Shown here: piece after piece, positions 8,882-17,120 of the stretch
Layout: the number at the start of each line of letters is the position of its first letter
Position numbering within the stretch: position 1 is the stretch's first letter
Assembly (NCBI RefSeq): GCF_014138435.1
Contig: NZ_JACJIM010000010.1
Location: 62,001 to 126,000, forward strand
Length of the DNA: 64,000 bases
Origin: Methylobacterium fujisawaense
GTDB taxonomy: Bacteria; Pseudomonadota; Alphaproteobacteria; Rhizobiales; Beijerinckiaceae
Direction: 5' to 3'
Made by a program: the position numbers and the translations under genes
The notes under the pieces: model-generated
Seen by the model: the letters and a program-made list of their open reading frames with translations, nothing else
Told to the model about the DNA's origin: nothing
Databases searched by the model: none

Positions 8882-9415
8882 ATGCGCGGGGCCGATCCGG
8901 AACCGGCCCGTTTCCGGCGATGCCTGCGCGGATCACAGACCGAGGCCGAGCGCTGTCTCCGATGTCGCTTGCGGGACCGGCGTCTCGGCGGGGCCGAGGT
9001 CGTCCGGCAGGAATCGATCAGGCGCTCTGTCGCGGAGTTCGACTGCCGAACGTCACGCCTGATTGGCGAGCGGACTAGCGACCACCACGCGGACAGCGAC
9101 CATGGCGTTCGGGTCCCGTGGCTGACCGCACAGGGCTCTCGTGTCCTGGGGTTCTGGAATGCCGGGATCGTGAACACCGTCGCCCGCGTCCGAGACACGA
9201 TCTTGTCCGTGCCGCCCCCCTCTCACCGCTTGCCGCGAGAGGGTCGCGACGACCCCGTCGTCGGCACGGAACGCCCGAAGGGCGAAGGTGAGGGGGCGGC
9301 TTCAGTCAAGCCACAGCTGGAGCCGCCCCCTCACCCTCGGCTGCCGCCCCGATGCGACGACACGGTCGTCGCATCCCTCTCCCCGCAGGCGGGGAGCGGG
9401 GAGATCCAAAGATGA
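8882..9415 (+). CDS. Degenerate DUF559 (Vsr-like nuclease fold) protein, probable decaying gene
   Basis: 177-residue open frame between murC and murB. Residues ~11-109 align by eye with DUF559 proteins: the QTEAERxLxxxLRDRRLGG helix, a RQ..I...V.EFDC strand region, then SRVLGFWNAGIVNTVARV matching the usual RVLRFWNNxVLxNLxGV end. The usual catalytic VELDGxQH core is replaced by LIGERTSDHH, and the following acidic/Arg helix is also altered, so nuclease activity is doubtful. The last ~68 residues are simply translation of the palindromic element at 9211-9404. The stop overlaps the murB ATG (ATGA), which could couple murB translation to it. Family call is from pattern recognition only. Confidence 0.5.
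   Translation: MRGADPEPARFRRCLRGSQTEAERCLRCRLRDRRLGGAEVVRQESIRRSVAEFDCRTSRLIGERTSDHHADSDHGVRVPWLTAQGSRVLGFWNAGIVNTVARVRDTILSVPPPSHRLPREGRDDPVVGTERPKGEGEGAASVKPQLEPPPHPRLPPRCDDTVVASLSPQAGSGEIQR
9211..9404. repeat. Composite palindromic element upstream of murB
   Basis: Several inverted repeats are nested here. GGTGAGGGGGCGGCT (9287-9301) pairs perfectly with AGCCGCCCCCTCACC (9321-9335) around a 19-base loop. ATGCGACGAC (9352-9361) pairs with GTCGTCGCAT (9365-9374) around three bases. The left end gccgccccccTCTCACC resembles the right arm as well. The right edge GCGGGGAGCGGGGAG contains the ribosome binding site of murB. The composition and stem layout suggest a REP/MITE-like dispersed element, with the copy number unknown from this window. 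Confidence 0.7.
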
Positions 9416-10338
9416 CCGCATCCCTCCACGACCGAATCCGCGCCGCCGCGCCCGATCTTCGCGGGCGTCTGCTCGCCGACCAGCCGCTGGCCGACCTCAC
9501 CTGGTTCCGGGTCGGCGGCCCCGCCGAGGTCCTGTTCACCCCGGCCGACGAGGAGGATCTGGCGCGCCTCCTCGCCACCCTGGACCCCGACGTGCCGGTC
9601 ACGGTCATCGGTCTCGGCTCGAACCTGATCGTCCGCGACGGCGGGGTGCCGGGCGTGGTGGTCCGGCTCGGCGGCAAGGCGTTCGGCAGCGTCGCGATCG
9701 ACGGCGACACGCTGGCTGTGGGCACCGCGGTTCCCGACATGCGCCTCGCCAAGGCGGCCGCCGAGGCCGGTCTCGACGGGCTCGCCTTCTACCGCGGCAT
9801 CCCGGGCTCGATCGGCGGCGCGCTGCGCATGAATGCCGGCGCGCATGGCGGCGAGACCACCGACGTGCTGGTGGAGGCGCGCGGAATCGACCGCCGGGGC
9901 GCATTGCGCACCTTCAGCCACGCCGACATGGGCTTCTCCTACCGGCATTCGGATGCCCCGGAGGACGTCATCTTCACGAGCGCCCTGTTCCGGGGCAAGC
10001 CCGGCGACCGGGCCGCCATCGAGGCGGAGATGGAGCGGGTCACGGCCGCCCGCGAAGCCGCCCAGCCGATCCGCGAGCGCACCGGCGGCTCGACCTTCGC
10101 CAATCCCGAGGGCGGCAAGGCGTGGCAGCTCATCGACGCCGCCGGTTGCCGGGGCCTGACCCGGGGCGGCGCCCAGGTCAGCGAGATGCACTGCAATTTC
10201 CTGATCAACACCGGCCATGCGACCGCCGCCGATATCGAGGGACTCGGCGAGGAAGTCCGTCGCCGGGTGCGCGAGACAAGCGGCGTCGAGCTGCGCTGGG
10301 AGATCCGGCGGATCGGTGCGGCGGCCGCCCCCCGGTGA
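9412..10338 (+). CDS. murB: MurB (UDP-N-acetylenolpyruvoylglucosamine reductase)
   Basis: 308 residues from ATG 9412; the best Shine-Dalgarno, GGGGAG at 9398-9403, is 8 bases upstream and belongs to the edge of the palindromic element. The FAD enzyme reduces enolpyruvyl-UDP-GlcNAc to UDP-MurNAc with NADPH. Visible are WFRVGGPAE, the FAD-contacting VIGLGSNLIVRDGG, YRGIPGSIGGALRMNAGA and the C-terminal GSTFANPEG with a following AW-LIDAAG segment. The catalytic serine lies in GSTF, as in type II MurB proteins. Length and motifs are normal. Confidence 0.96.
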   Translation: MTASLHDRIRAAAPDLRGRLLADQPLADLTWFRVGGPAEVLFTPADEEDLARLLATLDPDVPVTVIGLGSNLIVRDGGVPGVVVRLGGKAFGSVAIDGDTLAVGTAVPDMRLAKAAAEAGLDGLAFYRGIPGSIGGALRMNAGAHGGETTDVLVEARGIDRRGALRTFSHADMGFSYRHSDAPEDVIFTSALFRGKPGDRAAIEAEMERVTAAREAAQPIRERTGGSTFANPEGGKAWQLIDAAGCRGLTRGGAQVSEMHCNFLINTGHATAADIEGLGEEVRRRVRETSGVELRWEIRRIGAAAAPR

Positions 10339-10458
10339 GCGCGGTGAGCGCGGCGTTCCCGACCCGCCGATGCGGCCGGGATACGGTGCTCGTCTGCCAC
10401 CGGTGACCGTCCGGTCCCTGCAGAGTCTGTTTGAAGCCGACCTATTCGAGGTGCCCTG

Positions 10459-11382
10459 ATGTCCAAGCACGTCGCCGTCCTGCTGGGCGGCACCTCCGCC
10501 GAGCGCGAAGTCTCGCTCAGTTCCGGCAAGGCCTGCGCCGACGCCCTCGAAGGCGAGGGCTACCGGGTCACCCGGGTCGATGTCGGTCCCGATATCGCCT
10601 CCGTGCTGACGGCGCTCAAGCCGGACGTGGCCTTCAACGCGCTGCACGGCCCGGACGGGGAGGACGGCACGATCCAGGGTCTCCTGGAGATCCTCAGGAT
10701 CCCCTACACCCATTCCGGCGTCCTCGCCTCGGCGCTCGCGATGAACAAGGAGCAGGCCAAGACCGTCATGCGCGCGGCCGGCGTCGACGTGCCGGAAGGC
10801 CGGATCGTTAACCGTCGTGAGGCCGCCAGGACACACCCCCTGCCGCCACCCTATGTGGTGAAACCTATCGCCGAGGGCTCCTCGGTGGGTGTGATCATCG
10901 TGCGCGACGGGCGCTCGCACCCGCCCCAGATCCTCGCCTCCGAGGAGTGGACGTTCGGCGAGCAAGTCCTTGTAGAACCTTACATAGCCGGCCGCGAGCT
11001 CACCTGCGGGGTGATGGGCGACAGGGCCCTCGGCGTGATCGAGGTGAAGGCCGCGACGGGGGATTGGTACGACTACGACGCTAAATACGCCCCGGGGGGG
11101 TCGGTGCACGTGCTCCCGGCCGAACTTAAACCAAATGTTTACCAGCGTGTCCAAGAACTGTCGTTAACGGCGCATCAAGCACTGGGCTGTCGGGGCGTCA
11201 GCCGTGCCGACCTTCGCTACGACGACACACCGGGTGGAACCGGTCTGCTCGTCGTGCTGGAGGTCAACACGCAACCCGGCATGACCCAGACGAGCCTTGT
11301 GCCGGAGATGGCGGCCCATGCGGGCCTGAGTTTCGGTGAGCTCGTCCGATGGATGGTGGAGGACGCTTCCCTGAATCGCTGA
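10459..11382 (+). CDS. ddl: D-alanine--D-alanine ligase
   Basis: 307 residues from ATG 10459 with GAGG about seven bases upstream. ATP-grasp enzyme joining two D-alanines for MurF. It shows VAVLLGGTSAEREVSL at the N-terminus, the FNALHGPDGEDG motif, the YTHSGVLASALAMNK segment, the VKPIAEGSSVGV ATP loop and the VLEVNTQPGMT end of the active site. Codons between about 10800 and 11230 are visibly less GC-rich than the neighbours (AAA, TTA, GTT, TAT-type codons), with TTAA words at 10808, 11126 and 11164. That patch may hide a promoter for ftsQAZ. The 3' end overlaps the start of ftsQ by 34 bases. Confidence 0.96.
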   Translation: MSKHVAVLLGGTSAEREVSLSSGKACADALEGEGYRVTRVDVGPDIASVLTALKPDVAFNALHGPDGEDGTIQGLLEILRIPYTHSGVLASALAMNKEQAKTVMRAAGVDVPEGRIVNRREAARTHPLPPPYVVKPIAEGSSVGVIIVRDGRSHPPQILASEEWTFGEQVLVEPYIAGRELTCGVMGDRALGVIEVKAATGDWYDYDAKYAPGGSVHVLPAELKPNVYQRVQELSLTAHQALGCRGVSRADLRYDDTPGGTGLLVVLEVNTQPGMTQTSLVPEMAAHAGLSFGELVRWMVEDASLNR

Positions 11383-12302
11383 GCGGCGACGCCGCCGGCC
11401 GGACCGGTCCCGCGCGCCTCGCTGGCGCGATCCTGGGCCGGCTCGCCGGCCGCGTCTCGCCTCGGTCGCTCTCGGTCCGCCGGGCCCGCTCGAGTCAGCG
11501 CCTGAGCGAGCGCCTGCCGCGCGGCGTCGGCGTGGTGGCGGTCTCCGTGTCCGCCGCCGCCATGGCGCTCGCCGGTTTCGTGGCGAGCGGCCGCTACGAC
11601 GCCTTCGTGGCGGAGCAGGGCCGTCCCCTCGACATCGCGGCGCGCGTCGCGGGCTTCGGCGTCGAGCGCGTCACCATCTCGGGCATCTCCCGGATGTACG
11701 AGCGCGAGGTGCTGGCCGCCGCCGGCATCGACTGGCGCTCCTCGGTTCCCTTCCTCGACGTCAACGAGGTCCGCGAGCGGCTGCTGCGCGTGCCGCTGAT
11801 CGCCCAGGCCTCCGTCCGGAAGATCTATCCCAACGAGATCGCCATCACCCAGGTGGAGCGCGAGCCCGCGGCCCTCTGGCAGAAGAACGGCGAGATCAGC
11901 GTGATCGCCGCCGACGGCACCGTCATCGACGCCATGCGGGACGACCGCTATGCCAGCCTCCCCCTGGTGGTCGGCGACGACGCCAACACCAAGCTTCCGG
12001 AATATCTCGCCCTCATCGCCGCCGCCGGTCCGCTCGCCGAGCGGATCAAGGCCGGCACCTACGTGTCCGGTCGGCGCTGGACCCTCAAGTTCGACGGCAT
12101 CGACGTGCGCCTGCCCGAGGCCGACCCGGCCGCGGCGCTCGCCCGCCTCGTCCGGTTCGAGCGCGAGGCCGGCCTGCTTGAGAAGGACATCATCGCGGTG
12201 GACCTGCGCATGCCGGACCGCCTCGTGGTGCGCCTGACCGAGGAGGCCGCCGCCGCCCGTGCGGAAGCCCAGAAGGCGAAGAAGAAGGGCGCGGCCAGCT
12301 GA
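11349..12302 (+). CDS. ftsQ: FtsQ (divisome bitopic protein with POTRA domain)
   Basis: 317 residues if translation starts at ATG 11349, inside the end of ddl. A basic cytoplasmic tail of about 58 residues precedes one membrane span (about 59-80), then a periplasmic POTRA domain (about 100-170; VERVTISGISRMYEREVLAAAG) and the FtsQ beta domain with IYPNEIAITQVEREPAALWQ. FtsQ bridges early and late divisome proteins. The start is the least certain point: shorter starts inside the basic tail are possible. The gene sits between ddl and ftsA in the canonical order. Confidence 0.92.
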   Translation: MDGGGRFPESLSGDAAGRTGPARLAGAILGRLAGRVSPRSLSVRRARSSQRLSERLPRGVGVVAVSVSAAAMALAGFVASGRYDAFVAEQGRPLDIAARVAGFGVERVTISGISRMYEREVLAAAGIDWRSSVPFLDVNEVRERLLRVPLIAQASVRKIYPNEIAITQVEREPAALWQKNGEISVIAADGTVIDAMRDDRYASLPLVVGDDANTKLPEYLALIAAAGPLAERIKAGTYVSGRRWTLKFDGIDVRLPEADPAAALARLVRFEREAGLLEKDIIAVDLRMPDRLVVRLTEEAAAARAEAQKAKKKGAAS

Positions 12303-12354
12303 TGCCCTTCCTGTCGATCTCCGCCCGTCCCGCCTCCCGCGTCCGGTAGCGTCA

Positions 12355-13677
12355 ATGCACAGCCAACACGGCCTCACGCCGCGCTTGAAGCCGCTCTCCG
12401 CCCGGCGCTCGACCACCCTCTCGGTGCTCGATATCGGCACGAGCAAGGTGGTCTGCCTCATCGCCGAGCTGCAGCCCGCCGAGGCGCTCACCACGCTGCG
12501 CGGGCGCACCCACCTCGCGCGCATCATCGGCATCGGCCACCAGCGCTCGCTCGGCCTGAAGGGCGGCGCCATCGTCGACCTCGCCGCCGCCGAGGGCGCG
12601 ATCCGTCAGGCGGTCCACGCCGCCGAGCGGATGGCCAAGGTCGAGGTCCAGTCGGTCATCGTCAACATGTCGGGCGGCCGGCTCGCCTCGCAGCATTTCC
12701 AGGCGCGGGTGAACGTCCGCTCCGGCACCGTCACGGGCAGCGACGTCGAGCGGGTGCTCGAGACCGCGAGCGCCCACGGCGTCAGCCCCGGCCGGGCCGT
12801 GCTGCACGCCCTCCCGACCGGCTACGCCCTGGACGGGCAGGGCGCCGTCATCGACCCGTCGGGCATGATCGGCGAGGCGCTCAGCGTCGACCTGCACGTG
12901 GTCACCAGCGAGCTGGCCGCCGCCCGCAACGTCATGCTGGCGGTTGAGCATTGCCACCTCGGCGTCGAGGCGGTGATCGCCACGCCCTACGCGGCCGGAC
13001 TCTCCGCGCTCGTGGACGACGAGGCCGAGATGGGCGTCTGCGTCGTCGACATGGGCGGCGGCACCACCAGCGTCGGCGTGTTCTCCGGCGGGCACCTCGT
13101 CCACGTGGACGCCCTGGCGGTCGGCGGCCACCACGTCACCATGGACATCGCCCGCGGTCTCTCCACCCGGATGGCGGCGGCCGAGCGGCTGAAGACCCTC
13201 TACGGCTCGGCCCTGTCCACGCCTTCCGACGACCGCGACATGATCGCGGTGCACGGGGTCGGCGAGGACGAGGGCGAGGCCCCGGCCCACATCCCGCGCT
13301 CGCAGCTCGTGCGGATCATCAAGCCGCGGGTCGAGGAGGTGGTCGAGCTGGTCCGCGACCGCCTGCGGGACGCGGGCTTCGCGGCCCAGGCCGGACGGCG
13401 TGTGGTCCTCACCGGCGGCGCCAGCCAGCTCGTCGGCCTGCCGGAGGTCGCCCGCCGCGTCCTCCAGGGTCAGGTGCGAATCGGACGGCCCCTCGGGATC
13501 CGGGGTCTGCCGGAAGCCGCAAAGGGCCCGGCCTTCTCGGCGGCGGTCGGCCTGCTGGTCTACCCGCAGGTGGCGCATGCCGAGCATTTCGAGCCGCGCG
13601 GGCACGGCGCCTTCGCGGCGACCGGAACCGACAACTACCTGAACCGGGTCGGCCGCTGGCTCCGGGACAGCTTCTAG
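12355..13677 (+). CDS. ftsA: FtsA (actin-like divisome membrane tether)
   Basis: 440 residues from ATG 12355. Actin-fold ATPase that anchors FtsZ to the membrane. It has the phosphate-1 motif LSVLDIGTSKVVCLIAE near the N-terminus, the FtsA-specific 1C domain around SVIVNMSGGRLAS, the phosphate-2 motif CVVDMGGGTTSVGVF, the adenosine motif VVLTGGASQLVGLPE, and a C-terminal amphipathic NYLNRVGRWLRDSF consistent with the membrane-targeting helix. It is 52 bases after ftsQ and 93 bases before ftsZ. Confidence 0.96.
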   Translation: MHSQHGLTPRLKPLSARRSTTLSVLDIGTSKVVCLIAELQPAEALTTLRGRTHLARIIGIGHQRSLGLKGGAIVDLAAAEGAIRQAVHAAERMAKVEVQSVIVNMSGGRLASQHFQARVNVRSGTVTGSDVERVLETASAHGVSPGRAVLHALPTGYALDGQGAVIDPSGMIGEALSVDLHVVTSELAAARNVMLAVEHCHLGVEAVIATPYAAGLSALVDDEAEMGVCVVDMGGGTTSVGVFSGGHLVHVDALAVGGHHVTMDIARGLSTRMAAAERLKTLYGSALSTPSDDRDMIAVHGVGEDEGEAPAHIPRSQLVRIIKPRVEEVVELVRDRLRDAGFAAQAGRRVVLTGGASQLVGLPEVARRVLQGQVRIGRPLGIRGLPEAAKGPAFSAAVGLLVYPQVAHAEHFEPRGHGAFAATGTDNYLNRVGRWLRDSF

Positions 13678-13770
13678 GGTTTCGCATCCGCCCCCGCGGA
13701 CGGGCGGATCGAAGAGTATCCGGCGCCCAGGCGTCGCACGGAAAGCACAGTTAGCGAGAGGCTCGACACC

Positions 13771-15543
13771 ATGGCCATCACCCTCCAGGCGCCGGACATC
13801 CGGGAACTCAAGCCCCGCATCACCGTCTTCGGCGTCGGCGGCGCCGGCGGCAACGCCGTCAACAACATGATCGAGTCGGGCCTGCTCGGCTGCGAATTCG
13901 TCGTGGCCAACACGGACGCCCAGGCGCTCACCTCCTCGAAGGCCGAGCGGGTGATCCAGATGGGCCTGGGCGTGACGCAGGGCCTCGGCGCCGGCTCGCA
14001 CCCGGAGGTCGGCTCGGCCGCCGCCGACGAGGTGATCGACGAGATCCGTGACCAGCTCTCGGGCGCCCACATGTGCTTCATCACCGCCGGCATGGGCGGC
14101 GGCACCGGCACCGGCGCCGCTCCGGTCATCGCCCGTGCGGCCCGCGACATGGGCATCCTGACGGTCGGCGTCGTGACCAAGCCGTTCCAGTTCGAGGGCA
14201 TGCGCCGCATGCGCACCGCCGAATCCGGCATCCAGGAGCTGCAGGCCGCGGTCGACACCCTGATCGTGATCCCGAACCAGAACCTGTTCCGGGTCGCCAA
14301 CGAGAAGACCACCTTCGCGGACGCCTTCGCGATGGCCGACCAGGTGCTCTACTCCGGCGTCGCCTGCATCACCGACCTGATGGTGAAGGAAGGCCTCATC
14401 AACCTCGACTTCGCCGACGTCCGCGCGATCATGCGCGGCATGGGCAAGGCCATGATGGGCACCGGCGAGGCGTCCGGCGAGAAGCGCGCCAACCGCGCCG
14501 CCGAGGCGGCCATCGCCAATCCGCTCCTCGACGACGTCTCCATGAAGGGGGCCCGCGGCCTGCTGATCTCGATCACGGGCGGCTCGGACCTGACCCTGTA
14601 CGAGCTCGACGAGGCCGCGACCCGCATCCGCGAGGAAGTCGACCAGGACGCCAACATCATCCTGGGCGCCACCTTCGACGAGAGCCTCGACGGCATCATC
14701 CGCGTGTCGGTGGTCGCCACCGGCATCGAGCCGCTGCTGATCTCGGCGAACTCGCCCAACAACCCGGCCATCGCCGAGACCGAGCAGCGCATCGCCGAGG
14801 TTGCCGAGCGCCTGCGCGCCGAGGCCCGCTCTCGCGCCGCCTCGCCGGTGCCGAGCATCCGCACCGAGTCGGCCGCGCCGGCCCCCGCGCCGCAGCCCAG
14901 CACGGAGATGCGGGCCGAGCCGCGGATCGAGAACCGCATGGAGAGCGCCGCGCCGGTGACCCGCGACGACGTCGTGCTCGCCCCGGCCCAGGCGCGCGCC
15001 GCGGCACCGTTCGTCCCGGCTCCCGCACCGCAGCGGGCCGAGCCGGCACCGGCCATCGAGGCTGGCCCGTTCGTGCCGCCGCGTCCCGCCGCCCCGACGG
15101 GCACGCCGCTCGCCCGCGCTCCGCGCATGCCGCAGATCCACGAGCTGCCCCCGATCGCCCAGACCCAGATCATGGCGAACCGCGCGGCCGAGGAGGCCGC
15201 TCCGGAATCCAAGCGGACCTCGCTGCTGCGCCGGCTCGCCACCGTGGGCTTCGGCGGCCGCCGCGAGGACATGGAGGGCGCCCCGGCAGCCCGGCCGGCC
15301 TCTCCCGCCGCCCCGCAGCCGCATTTGGCCCAGCCGCATTTGGCCCAGCCGCACATGGCCCAGCCGCACATGGCCCAGTCCCACGTGCCGCCGGCCCCCC
15401 GTGCCCCGGCCGCGCCCGCGGTGCCGCAATACCGCCCGGCCCAGGGCAACCTCGACGCGCAGGGCCGGGTCTCCGCGCAGCCCCGGATGATGGACGACGA
15501 TCAGCTCGAGATCCCCGCCTTCCTGCGTCGTCAGGCGAACTGA
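13771..15543 (+). CDS. ftsZ: FtsZ (tubulin-like cell division GTPase), long linker form
   Basis: 590 residues from ATG 13771, much longer than the ~385 of E. coli because of an extended linker, as is usual in alphaproteobacteria. The GTPase core (about 10-330) has the tubulin signature GGGTGTG at 109-115, preceded by MCFITAGM, and the T7 loop NLDFADVRAIM. The Pro/Ala/Glu-rich linker follows (about 335-570) and includes a five-residue QPHLA/M tandem repeat. The C-terminal tail DDDQLEIPAFLRRQ is the conserved FtsA-binding peptide. A strong hairpin terminator follows at 15569. Confidence 0.98.
   Translation: MAITLQAPDIRELKPRITVFGVGGAGGNAVNNMIESGLLGCEFVVANTDAQALTSSKAERVIQMGLGVTQGLGAGSHPEVGSAAADEVIDEIRDQLSGAHMCFITAGMGGGTGTGAAPVIARAARDMGILTVGVVTKPFQFEGMRRMRTAESGIQELQAAVDTLIVIPNQNLFRVANEKTTFADAFAMADQVLYSGVACITDLMVKEGLINLDFADVRAIMRGMGKAMMGTGEASGEKRANRAAEAAIANPLLDDVSMKGARGLLISITGGSDLTLYELDEAATRIREEVDQDANIILGATFDESLDGIIRVSVVATGIEPLLISANSPNNPAIAETEQRIAEVAERLRAEARSRAASPVPSIRTESAAPAPAPQPSTEMRAEPRIENRMESAAPVTRDDVVLAPAQARAAAPFVPAPAPQRAEPAPAIEAGPFVPPRPAAPTGTPLARAPRMPQIHELPPIAQTQIMANRAAEEAAPESKRTSLLRRLATVGFGGRREDMEGAPAARPASPAAPQPHLAQPHLAQPHMAQPHMAQSHVPPAPRAPAAPAVPQYRPAQGNLDAQGRVSAQPRMMDDDQLEIPAFLRRQAN
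15316..15384 (+). repeat. 15-bp tandem repeat within ftsZ
   Basis: Four consecutive 15-base units of the form CAGCCGCAYNTGGCC (15316, 15331, 15346, 15361) are followed by a partial fifth unit. Units 1-2 are identical to each other and so are units 3-4. They encode QPHLA, QPHLA, QPHMA, QPHMA, then QSH, in the disordered linker. The pairwise identity suggests recent slippage or duplication, so copy number may differ between strains. Confidence 0.95.
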
Positions 15544-15568
15544 CAGGCCCAGATCTCGGACACGGCAG

Positions 15569-15597
15569 GGGGCCGGCGGGAAACCGCCGGCCCCTTC
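15569..15597 (+). terminator. Hairpin terminator after ftsZ
   Basis: GGGGCCGGCGG (15569-15579), a GAAA loop, and CCGCCGGCCCC (15584-15594) form a perfect 11-bp stem with a GNRA-type tetraloop, followed by a short TTC run. It lies 26 bases after the ftsZ stop, so it probably ends the dcw transcript. The T tract is weak, as usual in this GC-rich background. Confidence 0.75.
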
Positions 15598-15714
15598 GCG
15601 CTGCAACAAAGCAACTCGTGGTTGTTACGACCTGAAACAGGCCCCATCGCGTGGGCATGCGGCGTCTCGCGAGGCCGGGACCGTGGTGCATCCGCGCCAC
15701 AGAACGGCCGCCGG

Positions 15715-15740
15715 TTAGCCATGCGTTAACCAAGCTTTAA
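15715..15740. promoter_or_regulatory. Tandem CtrA-type boxes upstream of lpxC
   Basis: TTAG-N7-TTAA-N7-TTAA: half-sites at 15715, 15726 and 15737, each 11 bases apart. The 15726-15740 part is a perfect TTAA-N7-TTAA, the consensus bound by the alphaproteobacterial cell-cycle regulator CtrA. It lies 242 bases before the lpxC ATG and about 75 bases upstream of a candidate -35 at 15814. TTAA words are rare in this GC-rich sequence, which makes chance less likely. Binding is inferred. Confidence 0.6.
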
Positions 15741-15813
15741 GCCTTTGGTGGACCAGCGTTTTGCGGCAACGAGCCGGTAAGCGTGTCTGTAACAGACCGT
15801 AAGAATCCGTGAT

Positions 15814-15842
15814 TTGGCTGCCCTGTGCGGTGCAGCTATAGA
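15814..15842 (+). promoter_or_regulatory. Candidate sigma70 promoter of lpxC
   Basis: TTGGCT (15814-15819) and TATAGA (15837-15842) are separated by 17 bases, close to TTGACA/TATAAT. A start near 15849 would leave a leader of about 130 bases before the lpxC ATG. The rest of the 15544-15981 spacer, beyond the terminator, CtrA boxes and this promoter, shows no gene that I can support. Confidence 0.5.
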
Positions 15843-15981
15843 AACCATGTGATCGAGACGACACGCATCGGGACACAACCTGATCGCGTGGGCTAGGGCA
15901 TCAAGCAGCGGACGGATCAGTCGGTTTTCTCTTCACCCCCGGTCGGGGTGTCGGGATCTGGTCGCGCCCGGGGGCTAAGGA

Positions 15982-16929
15982 ATGCGAACGCACAAACAGA
16001 CGACCCTCAAAGGGCCGGCGACTCTCTCGGGCATCGGAGTTCACTCCGGCAATCCCGCCGAGATCACGATCCGGCCCGCTCCGGCCAATCATGGCATCGC
16101 CTTCCTCCGCACCGGCACCACTCACGGCAACGACCGCCTGATCAAGGCACACCACGCCCTCGTCTCCGCCACGGAACTCTGCACCGTTCTGGGTGACGTC
16201 GAGACGGGCGCAGTCGCCACCGTCGAGCACCTGATGTCCGCCCTGTTCGGCCTGGGCGTCGACAACGCCCTGATCGAGATCGACGGCCCGGAGATGCCGA
16301 TCCTCGACGGATCCGCGCTCCCCTTCGTCCAGGCGATCGACCAAGTGGGGATCGCCACCTGCGACACCCCCCGGCGCTGGCTCAAGATCCTCCGCCACGT
16401 CCGCATCGAGACCGGCACGTCCTTCGCGGAGCTGCGTCCGATCGATCGCGGCTTCCGCCTCGATGTCGAGATCGATTTCGAGAGCCCGGTGATCGGCCGC
16501 TCCCGCAAGGCGATGGACCTCTCGCCCGCCACCTATCGCCGCGAGATCGCCGGCGCCCGCACCTTCGGGATGATGCGGGACGTGGAGCGCTACTGGAAGG
16601 CGGGCTTCGCCCTCGGCGCCTCGCTGGAGAACACCGTGGCGGTCGGCGAGACCGCGGTAGTCAACCCCGAGGGGCTGCGCTTCCAGGACGAATTCGTCCG
16701 CCACAAGATCCTCGACGCGATCGGCGACCTGGCGCTGGCCGGGCTGCCGATCCAGGGCGCGTACCGCTCCTATTGCGGCGGCCACCGGATGAATGTCGGC
16801 GTGCTCTCGGCCCTCTTCGCCGACCGGGCGAACTACGCCATCGTCGAGGCGCAGGGCTCGCGCCGCGAGACCGTTTTGTCCGAACTCGGCGTCGGCCTCG
16901 GCATCGCCGCCTTCGCGGGCGACCTCTAG
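15982..16929 (+). CDS. lpxC: LpxC (UDP-3-O-acyl-GlcNAc deacetylase)
   Basis: 315 residues from ATG 15982. Zinc enzyme for the committed step of lipid A synthesis in the cytoplasm. It begins KQTTLKGPATLSGIGVHSG, as LpxC proteins do, has the zinc motif VEHLMSAL (His83), the FVRHKILDAIGDLAL segment with the second His and Asp ligands, and a PIQGAYRSYCGGHRMN end with the catalytic His region. Placement after ftsZ is the common proteobacterial order. A CtrA box and a sigma70 promoter lie upstream, so it may be cell-cycle controlled separately from the dcw transcript. Confidence 0.96.
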   Translation: MRTHKQTTLKGPATLSGIGVHSGNPAEITIRPAPANHGIAFLRTGTTHGNDRLIKAHHALVSATELCTVLGDVETGAVATVEHLMSALFGLGVDNALIEIDGPEMPILDGSALPFVQAIDQVGIATCDTPRRWLKILRHVRIETGTSFAELRPIDRGFRLDVEIDFESPVIGRSRKAMDLSPATYRREIAGARTFGMMRDVERYWKAGFALGASLENTVAVGETAVVNPEGLRFQDEFVRHKILDAIGDLALAGLPIQGAYRSYCGGHRMNVGVLSALFADRANYAIVEAQGSRRETVLSELGVGLGIAAFAGDL

Positions 16930-17120
16930 AAAGCGCCTGTGGCCGGTGGGACACAGCCGGCAACCGATCCTGGCTGCCGCAGCCTTGCCGCTTTCGTGCC
17001 CGAATCGAACGGCACGGTTTAACGGTCCGTGAACGGCGGGCACGGCCCGGGGCGGGCCGGATCCACCCACGCGATGGCATGACGGCGCGAGACGGCGCCG
17101 GTTCCGGGAAAGAGCGCCAG

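Noticed and set aside
12352..15609. Very long open frame (over 1000 codons) on the minus strand opposite ftsA/ftsZ
   Set aside because: GC-rich codon bias keeps antisense frames open; its residues are dominated by Arg, Gly, Ala, His and Asp with no domain, and ftsA/ftsZ on the plus strand are certain.
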